A stretch of DNA of 13,093 nt, from assembly GCA_030039615.1 (NCBI GenBank), contig JASHVF010000342.1, positions 1 through 13,093 on the forward strand. Direction: 5' to 3'. Shown piece after piece: positions 1-5,831 of this stretch. Numbering within the stretch: position 1 is the first letter of the stretch; each line of letters starts with the position of its first letter. This DNA comes from Gammaproteobacteria bacterium. GTDB lineage: Bacteria > Pseudomonadota > Gammaproteobacteria > Steroidobacterales > Steroidobacteraceae. A program made the position numbers and the translations under genes. Below the pieces are notes generated by a model. That model saw nothing but the letters and a program-made list of their open reading frames with translations, ran no database searches and was not told the origin of the DNA.

Positions 1-2
1 CA

Positions 3-647
3 CGCGCCTCGCTCAAGTCGCTGCAGGCGGCGCAGGCGCAGGCCTCCGAGGCACAGGCGCAGGCACGGGCCGCCGCGCTCGCTTTCAGGCTCGATTGGGG
101 ACCGCTTGCGACCTGGAGCGCGGCTGCGCGCCGTACCCTGGTCGAGGCCGTCGGCGACGGCCGCCAGCTGCTGCTGCGCGCCGCGGTTCCCGGCTACCGC
201 GCGGGCGGCGTCATCGGACCGCGGGCACTGGTCGAGGTCGACGGCGCCAACGTCGTGGCGCGTGTGCTCGGTCCGCTGCCGCGCATCGAAGCGCAGTCGC
301 AGAGCGCCGGCTGGCTGCTCGCGGTCGAGCACGGACCCGAGGGCCTCGCGCCGGGGGCGCGCGCCGCCGTGCGCCTGCAGACGGCGAGCGTCGCCGGGCT
401 GCTGGTGCCGGCCGCGGCGCTGGTCTATTCGCCCGAGGGCGTGTTCGTCTATCGCCAGCAGCGCGCGCCGGGCGGTGTTGGTTTCCAGTATGCGACGGCT
501 GCCGTGAAGCCCCTGGCGCGCGTCGGCAGCGCCTGGCTCGTGAGCGGCCTCGAGCGCAGCGACGAGATCGTGGTGCAGGGTGCCGGGGTTCTCTGGTCGG
601 TGCAGGGCATCGGCAGCTTCTCGGCCGCCGAAGAGGACCACGACTAG
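3..647 (+). CDS. RND efflux periplasmic adaptor (membrane-fusion) protein, 3' part only
   Basis: The reading frame is open from the window edge to the TAG at 645-647 and gives the last 214 residues; the N-terminus lies outside the window. The visible part begins with an Ala/Gln-rich heptad-like stretch (about residues 3-25) that looks like the second arm of the adaptor's coiled-coil hairpin. Beta-rich segments follow, including PGARAAVRLQ and VPAAALVYSPEGVFVY, typical of the beta-barrel and membrane-proximal domains of HlyD/AcrA/CusB-type adaptors. Such proteins bridge the inner-membrane RND pump and the outer-membrane channel. The RND permease starts only 3 nt downstream, so the two are surely one operon and probably translationally coupled. 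The family call rests on the C-terminal fold pattern plus context; the substrate cannot be read from this fragment. Confidence 0.8.
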   Translation, partial: RASLKSLQAAQAQASEAQAQARAAALAFRLDWGPLATWSAAARRTLVEAVGDGRQLLLRAAVPGYRAGGVIGPRALVEVDGANVVARVLGPLPRIEAQSQSAGWLLAVEHGPEGLAPGARAAVRLQTASVAGLLVPAAALVYSPEGVFVYRQQRAPGGVGFQYATAAVKPLARVGSAWLVSGLERSDEIVVQGAGVLWSVQGIGSFSAAEEDHD

Positions 648-650
648 CTC

Positions 651-3600
651 ATGCTCGCCGCCATCGTTCGCGGCTCGCTGGCGAGCCCCAGAATCGTGAC
701 CGCGCTCTCGCTGCTCATCGCACTGCTCGGGGTGGCGGCGCTGCTCGGCGCGCGGCTCGATGTGTTTCCCGACTTCGCGCCGCCGCACGTGCTGGTGCAG
801 GCGGAGGCGCCGGGGCTCGATGCGACCCAGGTCGAATCGCTGGTGACGCGGCCGCTCGAGAGCCTGCTGGCCGGCGCCGAGAACGTCGCGGCGGTGCGTT
901 CCACCTCGAGCCAGGGGCTGTCGGCCATTCAGGTGGTATTCGGCCGCGACAGCGATCCCTACCGCCAGCGCCAGGTGATCACCGAGCGCCTGGCGCATGC
1001 CAGCACGCTGCTGCCCGCCGGGGTCGGCGCGCCGGAGCTCTCGCCGCTCAGCTCCTCGATGGAGTACCTGCTGCACTTCGGATTCACCAGCGAGCGGCTT
1101 TCCCCGATCGAGCTGCGGGATCTGGTCCGCTGGACCGTCAAGCCGCAGATTCTGGCGGTACCCGGTGTTGCCCAGGCACAGATCTTCGGCGGCGACTCGC
1201 GCGAGCGGCAGCTGTGGGTCGATCCGCTGAAGCTCGAGGCCGCGGGCGCGACGCTCGCGGACGTCATCGAGGCGGCGCGGCGCGCGACGGAGATCAGCGG
1301 CGGCGGCTACTTCGAGACGGCGACGCAGCGCGTGGTGCTGCAGCCGCTGCCGGCGGCCGATTCGCTCGCGGCGCTGCGCGAGGCGCTGCTCGGTGAGCAC
1401 GGCGACACGCCGCTGCGCATCGGGGATGTCGCCGAGGTGCGCGACGGGGCGGCGCCGCGCTTCGGCGACGCCATCATCGGCGGCGAGCCCGGGGTGCTGG
1501 TCGAGACCTCGACTCAATACGGCGCCAACACGCTCGACGTGACCCGCGAGCTCGAGCGGCGCCTCGATGCGCTGGTGCCGGAGCTCGCCAAACGCGGCGT
1601 CCGCTATCATGCGGCGCTGCTGCGGCCGGCGAGCTTCATCGAGAGCGCGATCGCGAAGCTGCGCAACTCGCTGCTGATCGGCGCACTGCTCGTGGTCGTG
1701 CTGCTGCTCGTCACGCTGCGCGACTGGCGCGCGGCGCTCATCTCTTTCGGCGCGATCCCGGTGTCGCTGCTCGCCGCCGTATGGCTGCTCGGCATCGGCG
1801 GCCTGTCGCTCAACACCATGAGCCTCGGCGGCCTGGTGGTGGCACTCGGCGTGGTGGTGGACGATGCGGTCATCGACGTCGAGAACATCACGCGCCGCCG
1901 GCGTGCCGCCGGCGACGGGGTCGACCTGCGCAGGCTGCTGCTCGAGGCGTCCCTCGAGGTGCGGCGCCCGGTGTTCTACGCCACCGCCGCGGTGGCGGTC
2001 GCATTTCTCCCGATCGTGATGCTGTCGGGCCTGCAGGGCGCGTTCTTCCGGCCGCTCTCGACCGCGTTCCTGCTGGCCGTGGCCCTGTCGCTGCTGGTCG
2101 CGATGAGCGCCACGCCGGCGCTGTGTGCGCTCCTCATGAGCGGCCACAGCCCGCGCCCCGAGCCGGACTGGCTCACGCGGGCCAAGCGCTGGCAACGCGC
2201 GCTGATCACGCGACTCGCGCGGCATCCGCGCTGGGTGCTCGCCGCCATCCTGCTGAGCGGTGCTCTGGGGCTCGCGCTCCTGCCGCTGCTCGGCGCGCGG
2301 CTGCTGCCGGATTTCCGCGAGAACTATCTGATCGCGCACGCCTCGCTCCGTCCGGGAATCGCGCTCGCCGAGACCTCGCGGGTCGGCAGCCGCATCGCCG
2401 CACGCCTCGCGGCCATCCCCGGCGTGACGAGCGTCGCCGAGCAGATCGGCCGCGCGGAGAACGGCCAGGACCCGGACGCGCCCAACAAGAGCGAGTTCGA
2501 GATCCAGCTCGATCCCCAACGCGGCATCTCGACGCCCGAGCTCGAGCGCCAGGTGCGCGCCGTATTCGACGAGTTCCCGAACCAGCTGGTGGAGATCTAC
2601 TCGGTGCTGGCCGAGCGCATCGGCGAGACGCTCTCGGGCGAGGTCGCGCCGTTCTTCGTCAGCGTGTTCGGGCCCGATCTCGACGCTGACGACCAGGTGG
2701 CGGGCGAGATCGCGGCGCTGCTGCGCGAGTGGCCGCAGAGCGGCACCGTGCGCCTCGAGGTGCCGCCGCGCCAGCCGGAGCTCGAGGTGCGGCTGCTTCC
2801 GGCGCGCTTGAGTCTCTACGGCCTGCAGGCCGCCGACGTGTTCGGCGCTCTGAACGCTGCCTACCACGGCGCCGAGGCCGCCGAGCTCAACCAGTCCGAC
2901 CGCAGCGTGCCGGTGGTGGTGCGCATCGCGGGCGCCGGCGCGAGCCCGGAGGAGGTGCGCGGCCTCACGCTGCGCGCGCAGGACGGTGCCCTGGTGCCGC
3001 TGTCGGCGGTGGCGACCCTCAGCGTGGTGTCCTCGCGCAGCCTCATCGATCACGAGGACGGGCTGCGCCGGCAGGTCGTGGTGGCGAGCCCGACTGCGGC
3101 GGACCAGTCGGGGTACGCGCGCGCGGCGCGCGCCGCCATCGAACGGCGTATCAAGCTGCCGGCCGGCGTATATCTGCGCTACGGCGGCACGGCGCCGGCA
3201 CAGGCGGCGGCGGCGCGCGAGCTCCTGTGGCATTCCGCGGCAGCGCTCACGCTGATCGTGCTCCTGTTGGGACTCGCCTTCGGGCGCGGCCGTCACGTGC
3301 TGCTGGTGCTGGCGGCGCTGCCGAGCACGCTGATTGGCGGCGTGGTGGCGGTGGCGCTCAGCGGCGGCACGCTCTCGCTCGGTGCCATGGTCGGCTTCGT
3401 GGCGCTCTTCGGCATGGCGGCCCGCAACACCATCCTGCTCATCTCGCACTACGACCATCTGGTTGCGAACGAGGGAGAGAGCTGGGGCGTGAGCGCCGCG
3501 TTGCGCGGCGCCGAGGAGCGTCTGACGCCGGTGCTGCTCACGGCACTGATGACGGCGCTCGCGCTGCTGCCGGTGGCGCTGCAGTGGCACGAGCCGGGCC

Positions 3601-3713
3601 ATGAGATCGAAGGCCCGATGGCGATCGTCATTCTCGGCGGGCTGGTGTCCTCCACACTCGTCAGCCTGCTGCTGGTGCCGCCGCTCGCGGCGCATTGGCT
3701 GCACCGCAACTGA
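651..3713 (+). CDS. RND efflux permease, CusA/CzcA-like heavy-metal branch
   Basis: The 1020-residue protein has the RND layout: one N-terminal membrane helix (about residues 10-31), a large periplasmic loop, a helix bundle (about 335-490), a second periplasmic loop and a C-terminal helix bundle (about 865-1015). The TM4 motif VVVDDAVIDVENI carries Asp404 and Glu411, the proton-relay acids. The wording of this motif and the pairing with an adaptor point to the heavy-metal efflux branch of proton-driven pumps. The first Asp of the DFG signature of divalent-cation exporters such as CzcA is replaced here (VALGV), as in monovalent CusA types, so the substrate is uncertain. The length is close to, or slightly below, the usual family size. 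The ATG at 651 follows the adaptor stop by 3 nt with only a weak ribosome site, suggesting coupling. It has no obvious functional link to the alcohol genes downstream. Confidence 0.9.
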   Translation: MLAAIVRGSLASPRIVTALSLLIALLGVAALLGARLDVFPDFAPPHVLVQAEAPGLDATQVESLVTRPLESLLAGAENVAAVRSTSSQGLSAIQVVFGRDSDPYRQRQVITERLAHASTLLPAGVGAPELSPLSSSMEYLLHFGFTSERLSPIELRDLVRWTVKPQILAVPGVAQAQIFGGDSRERQLWVDPLKLEAAGATLADVIEAARRATEISGGGYFETATQRVVLQPLPAADSLAALREALLGEHGDTPLRIGDVAEVRDGAAPRFGDAIIGGEPGVLVETSTQYGANTLDVTRELERRLDALVPELAKRGVRYHAALLRPASFIESAIAKLRNSLLIGALLVVVLLLVTLRDWRAALISFGAIPVSLLAAVWLLGIGGLSLNTMSLGGLVVALGVVVDDAVIDVENITRRRRAAGDGVDLRRLLLEASLEVRRPVFYATAAVAVAFLPIVMLSGLQGAFFRPLSTAFLLAVALSLLVAMSATPALCALLMSGHSPRPEPDWLTRAKRWQRALITRLARHPRWVLAAILLSGALGLALLPLLGARLLPDFRENYLIAHASLRPGIALAETSRVGSRIAARLAAIPGVTSVAEQIGRAENGQDPDAPNKSEFEIQLDPQRGISTPELERQVRAVFDEFPNQLVEIYSVLAERIGETLSGEVAPFFVSVFGPDLDADDQVAGEIAALLREWPQSGTVRLEVPPRQPELEVRLLPARLSLYGLQAADVFGALNAAYHGAEAAELNQSDRSVPVVVRIAGAGASPEEVRGLTLRAQDGALVPLSAVATLSVVSSRSLIDHEDGLRRQVVVASPTAADQSGYARAARAAIERRIKLPAGVYLRYGGTAPAQAAAARELLWHSAAALTLIVLLLGLAFGRGRHVLLVLAALPSTLIGGVVAVALSGGTLSLGAMVGFVALFGMAARNTILLISHYDHLVANEGESWGVSAALRGAEERLTPVLLTALMTALALLPVALQWHEPGHEIEGPMAIVILGGLVSSTLVSLLLVPPLAAHWLHRN

Positions 3714-3733
3714 CGAGGCGCCGCGGCGGGTGC

Positions 3734-3751
3734 TGTGGCACTTTCGTGACA
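3734..3751 (+). promoter_or_regulatory. Candidate activator binding site 1 (TGT-N12-ACA)
   Basis: The 18-mer TGTGGCACTTTCGTGACA includes an imperfect dyad (GTGgCAC and GTGaCAC separated by 4 nt). Its centre lies about 138 bp upstream of the -24 element, a normal distance for an enhancer-binding protein of the NtrC/AcoR class. It starts exactly 33 bp (about three helical turns) before a second related element. Binding by the activator encoded at 9969-11951 is inferred from this geometry only. Confidence 0.45.
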
Positions 3752-3766
3752 CCCGCTGACGCACAC

Positions 3767-3784
3767 TGTGGCCTTTCTGGCAGA
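3767..3784 (+). promoter_or_regulatory. Candidate activator binding site 2 (TGT-N12-AGA)
   Basis: The 18-mer TGTGGCCTTTCTGGCAGA is a degenerate copy of the neighbouring element and matches the element at 5620-5637 at 14 of 18 positions. Its half-sites are TGTGGCC and TGGCAGA with a 4-nt spacer. Its centre is about 105 bp upstream of the sigma-54 -24 box and on the same helical face as site 1. Confidence 0.42.
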
Positions 3785-3878
3785 GCACCCTGGCAGGCAC
3801 AAGCACGGGCGGCCCTGAGTACATCCCTAACTCCTTGTTCGGTCTGAGTCCGCGGGCGTGGCGGTCCGGCAACAGCGA

Positions 3879-3897
3879 TTGGCACGTCGTTTGCTAT
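3879..3897 (+). promoter_or_regulatory. Sigma-54 (RpoN) -24/-12 promoter
   Basis: TTGGCACGTCGTTTGCTAT matches the sigma-54 consensus TGGCACG-N4-TTGCW at every defined base, with GG at 3881-3882 and GC at 3893-3894 separated by the required 10 nt. Transcription would start near 3905-3906, about 60 nt before the porin ATG. Such promoters need an AAA+ enhancer-binding activator. One is encoded in this window (9969-11951), and candidate upstream sites lie about 105-140 bp before the -24 box. Confidence 0.9.
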
Positions 3898-3910
3898 CTG
3901 AGCACGCGAA

Positions 3911-3927
3911 GGCGCGCGCCGCGCGCC
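3911..3927 (+). other. GC-only hairpin in the predicted transcript leader
   Basis: GGCGCGC and GCGCGCC form a perfect 7-bp stem around a 3-nt loop, only about 5 nt downstream of the predicted sigma-54 transcription start. A stem at the extreme 5' end of an mRNA can protect it from decay, but no function is shown here, and GC-rich self-complementarity can arise by chance. Confidence 0.4.
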
Positions 3928-3964
3928 GCGTGTCGCGAACGCTACTGAACGAGGAGTCACCTCA

Positions 3965-5260
3965 ATGAAACGCATTCGGCTAGCCCGGCAGGTCGCACGA
4001 ACCGTGTTCGTCGGCTCGCTGCTCGTCGCGCTGGCGGCCCCGGCCGCGGCGCTGGATCTCAAGACCGGCGACGGCTCCTGGACCTTCTCCATCGACGGCA
4101 ACGTCAACGTCGACTACATCTTCTCCAACTGCCAGAGCGTGAGCAGTGCGGTCGCCGTGGACGGCGGCCTGACCTGCGTCGGCTCGGCGAGCGGCAGCAA
4201 CGTATCCAACATCGGCAACGGCCTGCTGCCGGCCGCCTTCACCTTCGGCGTATCGACGACGCAGGAGGGCATCGATCTGTCGGCGCATCTCGGCCTCTAT
4301 CCGGGCATCGCCACCAATGACGGCGGCAGCCCGAACCTGCAGGCCGGCACCAGCAACGGCTCCTCGAACACCGCCCTCGGCAGCACCGGCCTCGACATCC
4401 GTCAGGTCTATATGACGTTCGGCAACAAGGACATGGGCACCTTCACGCTGGGAAGGAACATCGGGCTGTTCGGCGCCGACGTGATTCTCAACGACATGAC
4501 GCTGCCCGGAGTCGGCGCCCCCGGCTCGGCCGCTTCGGCGGCGCCTTCCAACACCACGCTGGGCGGCATCGGCTTCGGCTACATCTATACCGACTGGCTG
4601 GCGCAGATCGATTACACCACGCCGGACTTCTCGGGCTTCACGCTGACTTTCGGCGTGTACGATCCGCTCAACTCGTTGTCCGACACCGGCACGGTGGAGG
4701 CGAAGAAGGCGCCCGGGTTCCACGCCAAGCTCGCCTATACGCTGCCCATCAACTCCGACACGAAGCTCTATCTGTCGGCGGCCTTCATCTCGCAGCAGCA
4801 GGACTACGAGGCGGCGTCGATCACCGGCCCGGTGCCCTACAGCTACACCGGCGACGGCATCGACGTCTTCGCCAAGCTCGACATTCAGGCCTTCGAGCTG
4901 ATCGGCTACTACTACCACGCCACCGGGCTCGGCACGACTGCGCTGTTCAATCTCGGCGACTTCGGCCTCGGCCAGACGCGCACCTCGGATGGCTACCTCG
5001 CGCAGGCCACCTACAAGTTCGACAAGCTCAAGGTCGGTGTGAACTACGGCGTCAGCAACCTCGACTACGCCAACGCCGCCGATGCAGCCGCCAACCCTGG
5101 GCTGCTGTCGAGCAACAAGAAGCTGACGGTCGGCCTGTATTACTCGCTGACCAAGAACCTGATGCTGCTCGGCGAGTTCAGCAACGTGAAGGACGACGCA
5201 CAGGTGGGCGGCGGCAACAGCGCCAACACCTTCAACATCGGCGCATATCTGGGCTTCTGA
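3965..5260 (+). CDS. Porin-like outer-membrane beta-barrel protein
   Basis: This 431-residue protein begins with a clear Sec signal peptide: basic MKRIRLAR, a hydrophobic core, then APAAA with cleavage near residue 29. The mature part is made of alternating amphipathic strands rich in Gly, Tyr, Asn and Thr, with turn-like loops. It ends NIGAYLGF; a C-terminal aromatic residue is the usual barrel-assembly signal. Two cysteines (56 and 71) could form a loop disulfide. Length and style fit a general Gram-negative porin of about 16 strands, although I cannot name a subfamily. It starts at the ATG with GAGGAG 8 nt upstream and is the first gene behind the sigma-54 promoter, followed by an EthD-like gene 31 nt downstream. 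By context it may admit an alcohol, related substrate or metal chelate for the periplasmic quinoprotein, but this is inference. Confidence 0.8.
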   Translation: MKRIRLARQVARTVFVGSLLVALAAPAAALDLKTGDGSWTFSIDGNVNVDYIFSNCQSVSSAVAVDGGLTCVGSASGSNVSNIGNGLLPAAFTFGVSTTQEGIDLSAHLGLYPGIATNDGGSPNLQAGTSNGSSNTALGSTGLDIRQVYMTFGNKDMGTFTLGRNIGLFGADVILNDMTLPGVGAPGSAASAAPSNTTLGGIGFGYIYTDWLAQIDYTTPDFSGFTLTFGVYDPLNSLSDTGTVEAKKAPGFHAKLAYTLPINSDTKLYLSAAFISQQQDYEAASITGPVPYSYTGDGIDVFAKLDIQAFELIGYYYHATGLGTTALFNLGDFGLGQTRTSDGYLAQATYKFDKLKVGVNYGVSNLDYANAADAAANPGLLSSNKKLTVGLYYSLTKNLMLLGEFSNVKDDAQVGGGNSANTFNIGAYLGF

Positions 5261-5291
5261 TCGCGGACCTGTGTCGGTGACGGAGAGCCAT

Positions 5292-5603
5292 ATGATCAAA
5301 GTGAGCGTTCTGTATCCCAACGGACCGGGAAACACGTTCGATCTCGATTACTACTGTCGCGTGCACATGCCGATGGTGCAGCGGCTGCTGGGCGCCCCGC
5401 TGCAGCGGATCGCAGTCGAATACGGGCTCGCCGGCGGCATGCCGGGCGCCCCGCCGCCGTTCCTGGCGTCGGGGCATCTGTACTTCGACTCGGTCGAGGC
5501 ATTTCAGAGCGCCTTCGCGCCGCACGCCGACAAGATCATGGGCGACATCCCGCGCTACACGAACAGCACGCCCGTGATCCAGATCGGCGAAGTGAAGCTG
5601 TGA
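5292..5603 (+). CDS. EthD-family small protein
   Basis: This 103-residue protein reads MIKVSVLYPNGPGNTFDLDYY with a following HMPMVQRLLG. That is the typical EthD-family pattern: a beta strand with Tyr-Pro, an F-D-x-x-Y-Y segment and a conserved H-x-P. The fold is a small ferredoxin-like dimeric alpha/beta barrel. EthD was named for a protein needed for ethyl tert-butyl ether degradation in Rhodococcus, and the biochemical role of most members is unknown. The ATG at 5292 is preferred over the in-frame GTG at 5271 because GGAGAG (5282-5287) sits 4 nt before it and family members start at MIKV. It follows the porin by 31 nt and is probably cotranscribed with it from the sigma-54 promoter. No signal peptide is seen, so it should be cytoplasmic. 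Confidence 0.82.
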   Translation: MIKVSVLYPNGPGNTFDLDYYCRVHMPMVQRLLGAPLQRIAVEYGLAGGMPGAPPPFLASGHLYFDSVEAFQSAFAPHADKIMGDIPRYTNSTPVIQIGEVKL

Positions 5604-5619
5604 TGCTTGCGTTTTGCAC

Positions 5620-5637
5620 TGTGTCATTTGTGGCACA
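5620..5637 (+). promoter_or_regulatory. Candidate activator binding site 3 (TGT-N12-ACA dyad)
   Basis: TGTGTCATTTGTGGCACA is an imperfect inverted repeat with half-sites TGTGtCA and TGgCACA separated by 4 nt. It matches the element at 3767-3784 in 14 of 18 bases and the one at 3734-3751 in 12 of 18. It lies about 195 bp upstream of the dehydrogenase start, a plausible place for the same regulator to act on this gene. Function is inferred from the repetition only. Confidence 0.45.
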
Positions 5638-5695
5638 GGCGTGTGGCGAACCCGCGCGTCCGCAGGCGATTGCTGCGGACACCGCCGAGGCGGAC

Positions 5696-5715
5696 TATGA
5701 TTATTTTTAATCATA
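5696..5715. promoter_or_regulatory. AT-rich perfect palindrome, possible operator
   Basis: TATGATTA and TAATCATA are perfect 8-bp inverted arms around TTTT. The element is almost pure A/T in a very GC-rich region and sits in the promoter region of the dehydrogenase gene. The stem is too weak to be a convincing intrinsic terminator for the upstream EthD gene, so an operator for a dimeric regulator is the likelier reading. The binding protein is unknown. Confidence 0.5.
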
Positions 5716-5741
5716 AGGATAGATTCGCAACGATAGGTCCC

Positions 5742-5765
5742 GGCGAGAGAAAGGGCGGCGAGAGA
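5742..5765 (+). repeat. Direct repeat GGCGAGAGA x2 in the dehydrogenase promoter region
   Basis: GGCGAGAGA occurs at 5742-5750 and again at 5757-5765, separated by 6 nt, within a purine-rich stretch flanked on both sides by GATAGG (5732-5737 and 5764-5769). Tandem copies upstream of a promoter are a pattern seen for response-regulator sites. The 15-bp period is not a whole number of helical turns, so chance in purine-rich DNA is possible. Confidence 0.35.
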
Positions 5766-5794
5766 TAGGGAAATCGGCGCTTTAGCCACTTGGA

Positions 5795-5808
5795 TATATG
5801 AGTATAAA
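5795..5808 (+). promoter_or_regulatory. Possible sigma-70 -10 region of the dehydrogenase gene
   Basis: TATATG (5795-5800) and TATAAA (5803-5808) are the only good -10-like hexamers in the gap. Using TATAAA would place the start near 5815 and leave a leader of about 17 nt carrying the ribosome site. No recognisable -35 box lies 17 bp upstream, so an activator-dependent promoter would be expected if this is real. Confidence 0.3.
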
Positions 5809-5831
5809 AAACCGTGTGAGGAGAACTGCGT

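Larger units (their letters stand above)
3714..3964 (+). promoter_or_regulatory. Regulatory gap upstream of the porin gene
   Basis: This 251-nt stretch contains no convincing gene. It holds two upstream 18-bp elements, a consensus sigma-54 promoter, a short GC-only hairpin at the predicted start of the transcript, and the GAGGAG ribosome site of the porin gene (3951-3956, 8 nt before its ATG). I see no T-tailed terminator after the RND permease gene at its left end. Confidence 0.7.
5604..5831 (+). promoter_or_regulatory. Regulatory gap upstream of the quinoprotein dehydrogenase gene
   Basis: This 228-nt gap contains no credible gene. From left to right it holds a TGT-N12-ACA dyad, an AT-rich perfect palindrome, a purine-rich segment with a direct repeat, an AT-rich patch with TATA-like hexamers (5795-5808), and a strong ribosome site GAGGAGA (5818-5824) 7 nt before the dehydrogenase ATG. 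I find no GG-N10-GC sigma-54 pair here, so a sigma-70-type promoter is more likely, although no good -35 box is evident. Confidence 0.65.

Noticed and set aside
95..1396. A 433-codon plus-strand frame overlapping the adaptor and permease genes
   Set aside because: It is Arg/Ala-rich low-complexity translation in the wrong frame across two well-supported genes.
5271..5291. An upstream GTG start for the EthD-like gene
   Set aside because: The ATG at 5292 has GGAGAG at proper spacing and gives the family's normal N-terminus.
3980..5335. A 451-codon minus-strand frame opposite the porin gene
   Set aside because: Its low-complexity Val, Ala and Gly composition and lack of signal or motifs mark it as antisense to a real barrel gene.
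5638..5831. A second sigma-54 promoter in front of xoxF
   Set aside because: I scanned for GG-N10-GC and found no pair with correct spacing and flanking consensus.
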